From assembly GCA_021234155.1 (NCBI GenBank), contig JAJEKV010000013.1:18991600-19055599 (forward strand): a DNA stretch of 64,000 bases, in the 5' to 3' direction. A program made the translations under genes and the position numbers. Each line of letters starts with the position of its first letter. Within the stretch, counting starts at the first letter, position 1. This DNA comes from Isoetes taiwanensis (lineage: Eukaryota; Streptophyta; Lycopodiopsida; Isoetales; Isoetaceae). Of this stretch, positions 31,551-42,360 are shown in pieces. Under the pieces are notes generated by a model. It was not told the DNA's origin. It searched no databases and saw only the letters and a list, made by a program, of their open reading frames with translations.

Positions 31551-32680
31551 ATGATCTTATTAGTTCTATATCCTTGGAAATGATACTTAATATGGATGCA
31601 TTGGCTTTCTACTCGAAGGAATCCATATACACTCAACATCATTAATGATGAAATGAACACTACCTCAAACTAGCAAATAGTGTCAATTGGTAGCTTGTTG
31701 CACTAAACCTATGAAAGCAATTTGTAAAAGCTAAAGTTGCATCTCATGGCTCCGACTAGAGTGGTGCTTAATAGAGATGAAACAACAAAGATCTTTGGAT
31801 AATTGTTGTAATAATTGATCTTAGGGTAGATTTTCGACAGAGTTACTATCCAATTTCTAGTTGTTACTGCATTGTCTCCCCCTCACGAAGCCCACAGGTA
31901 GTGAGCTTACTATGTACATTCCATGGGCCATTTATTCGCCCATTCATGATAATAAATCATTCTAGCTATACAGTTTGAAGCCTTATTCAAAATGTGATCC
32001 CTTTACTTAAGTGGTGCGGCCACTTTAACTACGTAAAAAATACTTAGGAGGCATTCTGGTGCATCTGCCAGTAGCGCCGTGCCACGTGGCAGTGTTTCAA
32101 ACAAAGAATGTTAGTAAAAAAAATTTGATCGAGGACTAGAGCTTTTCCGACGGCCGTTGCATTTCGACTGCTTGTTTACCTGCATTTCGGAGTGTTTACC
32201 TGCATTCCAGAGTGTTTATCCATCATTCTTAAGCTTTTTACTTGCATCACAATGTCTCCTAAGTCTTTTCCACGTTACACGAATGCCCGTTTGAGGGACA
32301 TTCTTGAGATGTCAATAGGGCTCTGCGCTCTGCGCGTCGCCCTGTTTCCATCTCAGGAATGTCCCCTAAATGGACATCGCGGAGCCCTGTTGACATCTCA
32401 GGAATGTCCCCTAAATGGACATTCCTGTATACGTAAAGGACGACTGGGCCCAATCCAGCCGTCTCGTCCAATAAATAGGTGACACATGTCACCTTTTCTA
32501 TGCCTGAAAAGGCGTGCAAGATTTTACTCCGCATTCTGCCCTTTTTACTCTGCGTTCCGTAGTTTTTAGTTGTTGTTCTGACTTTTTACTGTGCGTTCTG
32601 ACTTTTTTTTACTTGCTGTTCTAACATTTCCATCTACATGCGGACACGTGTCACGCCTGGATTAGGCCCAGCCATCCTCT
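31551..32680. other. No gene; short duplicated block
   Basis: No coding signal is recognised. CATCTCAGGAATGTCCCCTA plus AATGGACAT is repeated at about 32351-32379 and 32395-32423. A TTTTTACTN(G/T)CGTTCTG-like word recurs at 32540-32630. Confidence 0.5.
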
Positions 32681-32689
32681 ACGTTGAGA

Positions 32690-32930
32690 GAAAGGCCATG
32701 TGGCCTTCTTTCCGGAAGGTCAAGCAGGCCTCCGCGCCAGCTTTCCCTTCCGGAAAAAAGGCCACAGGGCCTTTCCCTTATATATAATCGTCCCATGCAT
32801 GCGTCCCATGCATATGCATGCATGGAACGATTATGTATAAGGGAAAGGCCCTGTGGCCTTTCATATGCATGGGACGATTATGTATAAGGGAAAGGCCATG
32901 TACAGGGCCTTTCCCTTATACTTCCTGGAT
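32690..32930. repeat. Foldback palindrome (MITE-like)
   Basis: AAGGCCACAGGGCCTTTCCC...TAATCGTCCCATGCATGC (from about 32757) is matched in inverted order by GCATGCATGGAACGATTATG...GGGAAAGGCCCTGTGGCCTT (to about 32860), with arms of about 45 bp. A third arm copy (32861-32897) and a short inverted piece (32905-32920) follow. An outer TTCCGGAAGG...CCTTCCGGAA pair lies at about 32710-32756. The whole block can form a long hairpin. Confidence 0.85.
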
Positions 32931-33155
32931 ACATAAAATCGTTTTTTCCTTGTGTTATCGTTTTTTGGCCGTCCAATGACGACACCTTCCACAGAATATG
33001 CCGCCTGGAGAAATCCAGGCCGCAAGTGCGCAGTCAACCAGGGGTCAAATTGACCCCATAAAATAGGGGCACAAAATGCCCACAAACCATTGTCTAAAAG
33101 AGAAATACACGTGGGCAGCAAGCATCAAATGCTTACAGTGTGAACACTAATTTAT

Positions 33156-33236
33156 GACAACAGAAACATTTGTTACAGTAAAGAAGCGCCATTACTTTAC
33201 CACAACAGAAATATTTGTTACAGTAAAGAAGTGCCA
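33156..33236 (+). repeat. Short tandem repeat
   Basis: ACAACAGAAA(C/T)ATTTGTTAC plus AGTAAAGAAG(C/T)GCCA occurs twice (33158 and about 33202), about 44 bp apart. Confidence 0.8.
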
Positions 33237-33459
33237 CATGCACATCCACACCATCGGCTCTGTCATAAGCAGGATCCCAACAAGGCTAACCGTGAGCGAC
33301 AAGTATCAAACAAGAAGCAAACACCTGTACATGAACTCCAGCAACAATAACAGACATCACTAGCAAGCTCATAAGTTTCTTGGCAATAAAGCAACAGATA
33401 TCTACATCCACAAAACACACCACTAGCAAGCTTCAATTCCGCAGTTCCCCAGATCGGCC

Positions 33460-33843
33460 CTACCTTATCACATTATCTAACGCCCGGATCTCCTGTGACA
33501 AGAGCGCCCTGGCAAGGCTCATATGCGATCGGAGAGTATGGAGTTCAGACGTCACAACTCCTAACCACTCCCATGCAACACTATTCATAGCTCCATCAAT
33601 CGCCATGTAAAACCTGCGCAGCTGATGCCTAAGGATCCGCATTGAGGCTGCCATCCTCTGCATTTCAGCTCCAACTTGAACCAACTGGTTAATAAACTCT
33701 TCAGCAGAAAATGTTTCTTCCAATTCCAGTGGATAAACTCGGCTATCAGGATGAGAGGCATCCACACTGGAACTAATGACTGACGGATCTATATGCACCA
33801 CAGCGTCAGTGCCACCATCCTGGCCATCCGCATCAACCTCCAT
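33460..33843 (-). CDS. Hypothetical protein, last exon or ORF of the HUH-like unit
   Basis: An uninterrupted 127-codon frame (MEVDADGQDGGTDAVVHIDP) with an acidic N-terminus and a long helical C-terminal half (FINQLVQVGAEMQRMAASMR, LRRFYMAIDGAMNSV, SLARALLSQEIRALD). A TTTTTATTTTTGCAG acceptor-like sequence lies just upstream (about 33852). No family is recognised. It follows the YCMKD-containing remnant on the same strand at 70 bp and may belong to the same element. Confidence 0.4.
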   Translation of the reverse strand: MEVDADGQDGGTDAVVHIDPSVISSSVDASHPDSRVYPLELEETFSAEEFINQLVQVGAEMQRMAASMRILRHQLRRFYMAIDGAMNSVAWEWLGVVTSELHTLRSHMSLARALLSQEIRALDNVIR

Positions 33844-33909
33844 CTCTAACCTGCAAAAATAAAAACAAAGCGTAAAGACAACTGTACAATCTCACAACAG
33901 CTACCACGC

Positions 33910-34755
33910 CTAGCCAACGGCCATGGTATGGTCGCCTGTGTAAACTGGAATATAATCAGCACCCTCCTCAGCTATGCCAGCCTCTGGACTAAACGTGGGA
34001 TCACACAAGTCAACAAAGTTCTCATCGGCCTCATCAGCAGGGATGGAATCATCCCAATATCTACGCCTTCCAGGCCCATTCCTTTTAATTGGCACATACC
34101 CAACTGGCAACCCATAAAAAACTGTCCGAATATCTGAAGGCATGCAACGAGCGGGATTTAGGAGAATTCTCCAGGCAGCACGGATTCTATGCTCATTCAC
34201 ATGGGCTGTGTTAGAAGGTATTAACCAGCTACTGGACAAGGTAAACTTGCTGCTCCTAATCATCCGAGCCAAGGTGAAAGTGAGGCTTGGAGTGGCACGG
34301 CGACCACCATGATATGCAACAAAAAGTGCAGCCACGTCCCGGGGATGTTTTCGATTGTCAAGAACACAGAGCCCCTTGGTGTCTCCGGTAGCCTCAGCAG
34401 ATAAGGATCCTTCCCCTTACGTATCATTGACTCACTGACATTGTGCAGATGACACAAGTAATGTACCTTGCCAATGTCCTTCATACAATAGCCGACCATG
34501 CCTTCGAAGCAATGAAGTCTGGTGTTCTTCAATGCCTTGCACACTAAAATCACCCCTGGTGGCTTGGATGGCCAATTGAAGGCTCTCTTAATGGCTTCGT
34601 TCATGCCTTTGGGAGAATTGAACCAACCTCTCAACACACTGAAGCGTGCGGATGATCTGGCGATGATCCCCTCTCGAGCAACGGCCCCCTGCTATCACGG
34701 TTTAAATGCAGTAAAGAAGACAAAGCCTCATAGAAGCCCTAGGGGAACATCCCCT
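33910..34755 (-). pseudogene. Possible HUH/Rep-like element protein (remnant)
   Basis: The minus-strand frame from about 34690 reads QGAVAREGIIARSSARFSVL, RGWFNSPKGMNEAIKRAFNW, PPGVILVCKALKNTRLHCFE, GMVGYCMKDIGKVHYLCHLH and NVSESMIRKG. After a shift near 34330 it continues FVAYHGGRRATPSLTFTLAR, MIRSSKFTLSSSWLIPSNTA, VNEHRIRAAWRILLNP and a polar acidic tail to the stop near 33910. GYCMKD has the spacing of HUH motif III (Y-x-x-K) of Rep endonucleases. A damaged HLQG-like site may precede QGAVA at about 34690. Replitron-type transposons encode such proteins (from memory). The family assignment is tentative, but that it is a decayed protein seems likely. Confidence 0.45.
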
Positions 34756-34799
34756 TTCTCGACAATCCTAAAGTCACACGAGATACATCAATAGCACCC

Positions 34800-35550
34800 C
34801 GGGAGGAGAAACGAATTGGGCATGGGAGGCTTTCTTCTTTGGGAGTGCCGCCCGAGCAGCCGCACTGCCGCATGGCACTACCATGCATGGAACTAGCGAG
34901 CCCTCAGAATCGGGCATGGAATGCAGGCTACCGGCGGGATGCCCGCCTGCCGCCACCCCTAACCTTCCTAGCTGCCTTTCTCAATGACATATCACAGAAA
35001 GAAAACAAGAGGTAGATAGCAAGCCGTCTCACGATAATGTTTGCAAAAGCCGACCCAACCCACCATTTTCAAGCACCTCCGGCGGTCGGGTTAGTCCTCA
35101 ACCCGCCACGCAATGGCCAGGACTGGCAAGCCCATGGCCAGGCTACCATCTCTGTCCAGCCCCAAGCCGCGACCTCCTATCCCCAATTCAACCTTCGACA
35201 ACAGCAGAATACGGGTTCTTCCCCTAACTCACTTGCCAGCGTCAGCTTTCTATCTTTCTAGCTACGAATACAATAAAAAACAATTAACAATCTTAAGTTA
35301 TAAATATACGGAAGTTGATCGTGCACACATTATCGTCCCTTGCATGCATAGCCTATGTATGCTAAATTTTCTTGGCGGATTGTAAACAACTGAAGGAAAA
35401 ACAGACCCTAAAGCTCGTCGGAAGCTGAAAATCCGGCCTCCATGACCCAATGAAACGAGCAAATGATGATCCTCACCTTTCCGGCAATTCGATTTTGTGT
35501 TCAATCTTCCTGATCAGGTCAGTTCTGTTTTAACCTTTTTCTCTAGGTTT
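34800..35550. other. Spacer upstream of the U2 gene
   Basis: No gene is seen. Small palindromes include ACCATGCATGG (about 34880) and GGCGGGATGCCCGCC (34934-34948). Confidence 0.5.
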
Positions 35551-35557
35551 TTAGTAT

Positions 35558-35608
35558 ATCCCACGGTCATTCTTTAGAAAGGAAGGCGCTGTTTGTAGTA
35601 CATAAAAG
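35558..35608 (+). promoter_or_regulatory. Plant snRNA promoter: USE and TATA box
   Basis: ATCCCACGGTC (35558-35568) resembles the plant upstream sequence element RTCCCACATCG (first 7 of 11 positions). CATAAAAG (35601-35608) is the TATA element 30 bp before the RNA start. The gap of about 33 bp is the spacing that specifies RNA polymerase II at plant snRNA genes; polymerase III genes have about 24 bp (established rule). Confidence 0.8.
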
Positions 35609-35630
35609 ACGAAGGAAGCAAAGCAAACTC

Positions 35631-35826
35631 ATACCTTTCTCGGCCTTTTGGCTAAGATCAAGTGTAGTATCTGTTCTTATCAGTTTAATAGCTGATATGG
35701 TGTCCATAGGGCCCCTATGCTATTAATCTAATTTGTTGTGGGTTGTGGGCCTGTTGTGCAGCTTGCTGCCAAGGCTCACGTATGTCGCCTCTGCCTTACA
35801 CTACTGCGGTGGCATGGCATAGCCCT
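35631..35826 (+). ncRNA. U2: U2 spliceosomal snRNA
   Basis: The RNA base-pairs with the intron branch point in the spliceosome. The first 60 nt are highly conserved (starts ATACCTTTCTCGGCC; branch-point recognition GTAGTA at 35664-35669). Stem IIa (ATCAG/CTGAT) is intact. The alternative stem IIc TTAATAGC/GCTATTAA (35685-35692 and 35719-35726) shows a paired change from the usual ATC/GAT. The stem IIb arm CATAGGG/CCCTATG, an Sm-like site AATTTGTTG (35730-35738), a stem III GCAG-CTTG-CTGC (35758-35769) and a stem IV with loop TTACACTACTGC follow. The 3' end at about 35826 assumes the usual 196-nt plant length. Covariation argues for a functional gene rather than a pseudogene. Confidence 0.93.
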
Positions 35827-35836
35827 AAAACCTCTT

Positions 35837-35866
35837 CAGAAGGAGGGGGTTCTAAACAAAGTTTAA
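35837..35866 (+). terminator. Candidate snRNA 3' box
   Basis: A CA followed further on by AGTTTAA (35860-35866) resembles the plant 3' box CAN(3-10)AGTNNAA, but lies farther from the RNA end and with a longer gap than usual. Confidence 0.35.
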
Positions 35867-35937
35867 CTAGAATTTGAACCTTATTTTGCAGTTAATTCAT
35901 TGCTCATACAGTTCTTGGTTTTTATCCTTGTGCTATT

Positions 35938-36395
35938 CCATGGGACCATGAACAGGTTAGCTTTGGAACAGGTCAGAGTTTTGACCCACGTATGGTCTTC
36001 ATTTGTGTTTTAAGCTTTGGCAGTTCAATAAACTACGAGTTTCAGAGGGTAAGTTTGCATTAGACTTGAAGTTTCAATTCAAGTCATCTCTTCATGTCTG
36101 CCCTTCCCAAGGAAGCATTATGTTTTCCTAAAGAGAAGAATAGCCATACTCATAGTGCTGTGCAAGCAACGTTTCCATGGGACCAAGAACAGGTTAGCTT
36201 TAAGTTTTGATGCATGTATGGTTGTCATTTGTGTTTTAAGCTTTGGCATTTCAACAGTACGAGTTTCAGAGGGTAAGTTTGAATGACTTCAGTTTCAATT
36301 CAAGTCACCTCTTCATGTCTGCCCTTGCTCAAGAGAGCATTCTATTTTCCTAAAAAGTAGAATAGCCATACTCATAGTCCTGTGCAAGCAAGCAC
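35938..36395 (+). repeat. 237-bp tandem duplication downstream of U2
   Basis: CCATGGGACCATGAACAGG ... GTGTTTTAAGCTTTGGCA ... CGAGTTTCAGAGGGTAAGTT ... CTTCATGTCTGCCCTT ... ATAGCCATACTCATAG occurs at 35938 and again at 36175, with about 10-15 percent differences and small indels. No ORF or known RNA is seen in the unit. Confidence 0.9.
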
Positions 36396-36799
36396 TTTAC
36401 TGTTAACAAACAAAATCACTTTTCCAAGAAGGCATAGGGATGATTGACACTGCCTTGTGGATTTCACATGATCTTGCATCACCCGTGCCCTTAGATGTCA
36501 TTCTCTAGCTGTTTCTGTGGTTCCTCCAGGAAAAATGGTGCACAATTGTTTCTGTTCCAACTTTGTGGCCATTGCTCTCCGTTAACGTAGCAGTAGCATG
36601 CACCACTTATGTAATTTGAGAGGATCTGTGTTCATCTCAACATATGCTGCAGCCATCAACATGTATTAGCCAGAACAGCTGAGTTTAAATTCCTACTAAT
36701 GAGGAGTTGAATAAGCACCGCTACACTTTAGTCCAAGGTGCTGTAGAGATACACTCCCAAGCATTAGTGCTGCCAGCTCAGGGTATTCCTTGTACATCA

Positions 36800-36905
36800 C
36801 CATTTTATATATGCTGTGTTTGGGTGCAATCAGTCTGCAATACTGATTGTGACCATTTTATAAATTCTGTGCATGGGTGCAATCAGTCTGCAATACTGAT
36901 TGTGC
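36800..36905 (+). repeat. 55-bp tandem duplication with hairpin
   Basis: GGGTGCAATCAGTCTGCAAT plus ACTGATTGTG occurs twice (about 36829 and 36874). Each copy contains a perfect stem CAATCAGT/ACTGATTG with a 7-nt loop. Confidence 0.85.
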
Positions 36906-39900
36906 TTATGCTTATTCTCCTAGGTACCTGTCAGATTCTAGTTTCCCCTTTGTTGCTACTAGAAAGAGAAACGAGGTCCAGTGGCCTCTGGCAATGCAAG
37001 AGGGCTGTCTGCAATTTCCTAACTGCAGTATGTAAGTTTTGGTTCGACTCCCAGTTGCGCAGGCAATAAGTGTGTTTCATTTTGAAACAGTGAAGGCCAA
37101 TATTTTTTCCTTGAGCATTTCAAGAGGGGCGGGTCTAGGCACTTGAGATGAATTCTCATCAGATATAATGTGGAAGTTGCCCTCCGACAGAAATATTTCA
37201 AGAAATTGTAGCAGCACCTAGCCTATTCCTGTAAGAATGTCTTGATAGAAATATTACACGGCACATCTTGAACCACCTCGCGTATTCCAATGGACGCGAC
37301 AAATGTTTCCGTTTCTTTGGCAAAGACATTTCAAACCACAAAGGAGTTTATGCATCTCATGATTCAAGATATTTATGATTCAAGGCAGAGAAAGTTATAC
37401 ATCCATTGTTCTTTTGGGGAAAATGGAGGAAAAAGCCTCCGGCACTTCAATATGAATTGAGAGGTTTGTTGCATCTAACATTTTCAAGAGCCTTTTATGT
37501 CCCTTTAAGTGCTTGTACACCTGTATCTGTTTATATTAGCTCACTGTGCCATCAGTTGAAAATTATGCACTTCAACTAACTTTCTGTTCCTTCTGAGGCG
37601 TTACTGATATTTAAAGTTGGCCAGCAGTCTTCTCAGCAACAAGGTACATTTTTAGCATGTCAGCCCAACCAAGCCTACAACCTTTCTTGCAATTCTAGCC
37701 TATCCACATAGCACCTCCACCTCATCAAAAATTGATGTGGCAGTAATTTTCCCCGTTAGATTCTTTTTTTCTAAGATCTAGGACCATAGAAATTAGAAAT
37801 TGGCTAAAAAAAGCCACGGATATGGGAACGAGTTTTGCAGATTCCTCTACTTTTTCTCCCCTCCATGCTTCGCTCTCTCCTTCAGTCCTTCCTTTCCCTC
37901 TAGCTTTTCTTTTTCCTTTCTCAATGGGCTAAAAATGCCTAAAATTTGGGACGGACATACGAAAAGAATTCAGAAGGTATGCTCCTTTTTACGTTTTGTT
38001 TGGCTTCATAAATTGCTTCTTTCTATCGATTATAAAAGCGTTTCTTCCATCGACCTTAGCTTAATTATGTCTTGCAAAAATAGTTTGTTTTATAAAAGGA
38101 TGAAAATCATAGGCTCTAATCTTTACATAGAGCCTGCACGTCTACAGACTCCTAAAATGTTGGGTTCTTACAGAAAATTCCAATGTGGAATTTGTCCTGT
38201 TGTTTTTCAGGCAGAATTTCAAGAATTGACTCCCAATTTACTTTCCCATGTTTGTTTGTTTTTCAGGAAATGCCTTCTTCATCCAGCCTCAAATTCAACA
38301 CTGGCATATCTCTGGAGCTTTACATTGTAAGAAAATCTGGGCAGGCAACAACTTAAGCTACCTGCTTGCTTATAGGTCGCTTAAAGATTATGTTCATTCC
38401 TTCGGACTTAGAAGCAGACACAAGATCATGACATTTCCATGCAGAAGTGCTCGATCTTAGCGCCCAACCCATTGATGTTTTGGCTTTCATGTGATATTAA
38501 TAGTGATGTTGTGGAACGAAAAATGTGCTTCTAAGCTACTATTGAGGAGCAAATGTTAACTTGTGAAGGGTTCAAAATTCTACATCTAAACATATATAAA
38601 CACTGTTGGGCTTGGTGCATGGTTGGGACCAAGAGTGGTAGTGGGCATACTTAGTTGGAATCGGTTTATGCCTTGGGGTCATGCATGGTACGGGTGGCAA
38701 AGGTGGTTTATTTGTTTATAATCCAAGATAAGAATATTGGAGAACATTTAGGTGTTGTGTGGTTGCCTTCAACCTGAGCGTTCACTTTCTTTAGATTCGA
38801 TTTTCCAACGCCCCAACAACCATCTCGGCCCATCCCACCGCACCCCAACCCATACCCAAAACCGCGTCCCAACGAGTTCGTTTAAGTCAGCTGTTGTTGC
38901 GGAGATTATTGTCAGAGCCAGCGTTGCTTTTGCTTTCTCAATTAACAGTTAGGCTTTTATTTCCGGTAGCATCTTCAGCGGCTTTCCCCTGGATTGTATT
39001 GGCCAAACAACTCTTCGCACCACCTGCTGAATGAATCGTGGCTTTCTCCTCCATTTATTCTTCTTTTCTATGGCTAACCCTTTAGCAATCATGACAAGAG
39101 AAAGTATCTCATAAATCTCATAACATTAGGAATTGAGGTGGTGCAAGAGGTGACGTGAGGAGCTCAAGGTCCCCAAGGTCCCCGCGGATGTCAAGATTTC
39201 CTGAAGATTGCCTTCTGCTAAATGTCTTGTTTTTTTTCCCTTCACGTTGTTCCATAGTTCATGTTTTCATCACCCTGACAGACTAGTAAGGTTCCCTGAG
39301 ATGGTCAGTAGCAAATGGTCTTGTTTTTTCCCTTCCATGTTCATCCATGTTTTGCAATAAATTTTGACAGACTAGGCAAAGGTGGGCAAAGATTTTTATT
39401 CAAACAAAGACTTTCTGGCATGCTGATGCTAGCAAGTGGTAAACTTCGTCTCCCAGTTTCCCTGGGCAACTGCTGGTTTTGTAGGAAATGCCATGACTGT
39501 AAAAATCAGAGTTCTCCAAATTTTCAAAAGATCAAAGTTGTTGATCTATTTTGTGAACTTAGATAGTATATCTCTATTTGAGTTGTAATATTTCCAATCT
39601 CTTGTACACAATTGGACCATCCCAATCTTTCTTTTGGCAATACATGGACAAGCATGATATGCACTCTATATTGTGAATAGGTATTTTTCAAATTGTAAGA
39701 CTTCACAGAAAAGAGTGCCACTTTGGAGTGGTTTTTCCGGGAAGGGTTTAGAGGGTCCATTAGATTGTGTCTTCTTTTTTTAATTTTAATAATGGTTCTC
39801 AAAGTTAAAAAGAGCTTAATCTCTAGGACTAAGATATTATAATAAATATAACTACACCAAAGTAATATATCGTCATACCATTAGTACAAATATAAATACA

Positions 39901-42360
39901 CAATTCTGCTTTATGTTATGTCCATGATCATAGTGCCCATACTATTATATAATGTACATATAATCAAGGTAATGTTCATACTCAAGTTATTATCATGTTC
40001 ACAAGATAGGCATAGAAAAGAGAGCATTGTGTTAAATTGTTGAAGTAAACAATGGAAGCCAAACACTATGAGAAACACACAGCATGAAAATATGTTCACA
40101 GAAGCCGCCATCCTTCTTCACACTAATTCAAGCCGATTAACGCCGACGCCTCCTTTTCCACTTGAATTGGGAATTCCATTGTTGACAATTAGTGATGCTA
40201 ATGACTGCGACAATGTGAAGAATGCTATCAATGTGAAGAAAGTTAAGTGGACGACATAAATCGCCAAAAAAATTACAAGAAAAAACAACATACTATGAAG
40301 GTTCTTCATCTTCCTCGCCACTGGCCGTCTCTGAATCCTCTGATGATCAATGTTCTTTTCATCAAACTTTTGTGAAACACTTTCTAATGCGTGATAGACG
40401 AGAGTTTTACATGTTCCACTTGGGCCATGACGTTGTCCAATCCATAGCGCTGACGAGACAAAATGCGTGATGCCACCAATGCCGAACTCGCGGCTAATTA
40501 AGAGAGTCCAATACCAAGCCTTCTGACTAAAATTTCACAATAAACTCCAAGTGAAAGAAATGGACTCAAAGTGGGATTTCTGTGTCAAAGCGAGTAGACC
40601 TTTGTCAGATGTTTATCGCTCTTCCATGGAAGAAAATGGACAAGAGATTGCTTTCGGAGATTGAAAGACGCTTGTCTGAAATGGAAAAATATTAATATAA
40701 CATGAAACCGATGAGAAAACTTAAGATAAACATAAAATAAATATAGTTACGAAAGAAGATAGCCGGTAATGCACCAGATAAAATTGAAGACTTGTTTTGA
40801 GTACCTAACATTACTCAATGCTACCCTTTCTTGGACTATACATGCTTACCAGCAACACGCTGTTTGTGAACTTCAATTCCTCGCCATTCATAACCCAAAA
40901 AGCAGCATCCCGATGCAAGTAGTAAGTTCTAAAGTGTACTCCCAAGATTTGTTCTGCTCTCCTTCTCCACTATTATTCTGTTTGTTCAACCGAAGAAATG
41001 GAGACCAACCAGTTATCATCATCAAGGCACAACGCCGAATCTGGTAAAGAGGGCTTGGATGTTAGCAGTTAGAGACATTCCATTTATAGTCTCAAAAATC
41101 TTCCCGTGATGACATGTTATTTGTAGGGAAATCAATAATTATTAACTCAAACCCCCAATCCCCCACAAGCATTTCACCTCCTCTTTGTACTCATGCAACT
41201 TCTACATTTCTTTTGCAAATTCTAACATTTCGAAAAATGAGCTCTTACCTTTCTTTGAATATTGTTCTCAATGGATAGAAAATGTCTCCACAATGCACCC
41301 GGGTTAAGGTTTTAAACACCTTGGCAATGTCAAAATGTTGGACATCCTCCTCTTCCGGTAGCCTCGATACAATCCAATCAATTGTCGCAAAAAGAGTCGC
41401 TTACACGTTCAAGAAAGTGTCACATGAGTCAAGATCTATATTCGCATGAATGCAAAAATAAGTAAAATTTAAGTACCGTGACGCCAGACTTCCTCTTGAT
41501 TTTTTCTCTTTCTTTTTCACATCTCTTTTATCGATTGGAGCCATTCCCAAATCCCTCTTTTTTATCTTTTTTCACTAGAACTACTTTGATCTGAGCTTTG
41601 AAACTTTTTACATTTGCTCATACCTCCTCCTCACTTTAATGGATATTTCCTATTCAGCAAAAATCTATCCAATACATTGCCTTTTGAGCTTCATAATCAC
41701 TTAAACCACTCTAGCCTATCCTAAGTTCCCTCTTTGAGCATGGAATTTCATTCCAGGATCTCCAACATTCCAATTCAAGCAGATTTGCCAAAAAAATTTC
41801 AAATCGTAGAAGGTGTTTGTAATATCCAAGAAGATTGGGGAATGGGTCTAAACAAGGTTGTGTCCCAGAGCCTGGTATGGTAACTTTCAGCATTTTAGAA
41901 TGCACTGCACTGCAGGTGCCTGACGCATAGGGAATAAAAAAAATGTATTGTTTTTAAAGTCAATTTTGTGTAGTTTTCAATACAAGTACCAGTAGTTATT
42001 TTATAGTTTTGTAGTATTTTAAAAGGTATTGCAAGTATTTTATAAGTATTTTATAGGCACGGCACGATTTTGTAATGGTAACAACACTTTTTAACGTGAT
42101 TGAGTTTTTTCGACGCAAAACCTGAGGTATATTTACGAGGTATGATAATGCAAATATTTACAAGCACTCTCGCATGTACGTAAGTACGCAACAACATCGG
42201 GCTCTCATTGGAGATTTCAAATCGATGTTGCGAATCTCGACGATGGCGGATCATGGCGCCATACTCGGGCGCCACCTTCATCTTACACTTTAACCTAACT
42301 AGGTTTATTCGGTGATCAGGCTCGACATCCGAGTAAGCAGGTAAGGTATCACATTCCACC
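36906..42360. other. Long stretch without a recognised gene
   Basis: Only motif-free ORFs are present, including a 176-codon one at 37800-38330 that is biased toward Ser/Phe/Leu and probably spurious. A partial duplication at about 39218-39375 repeats AAATG(G)TCTTGTTTTTT and GACAGACTAG. An AT-rich patch with repeated GTATTTTATA lies at 41945-42060. It may be old degraded transposon DNA. Confidence 0.5.

Noticed and set aside
37800..38330. A 176-codon ORF
   Set aside because: No motif, skewed composition, no clear splice or context support. I cannot call it a gene.
40118..40321. Minus-strand ORF with a hydrophobic N-terminus as a secreted peptide gene
   Set aside because: It could be a signal anchor, but no conserved peptide motif or gene structure supports it.
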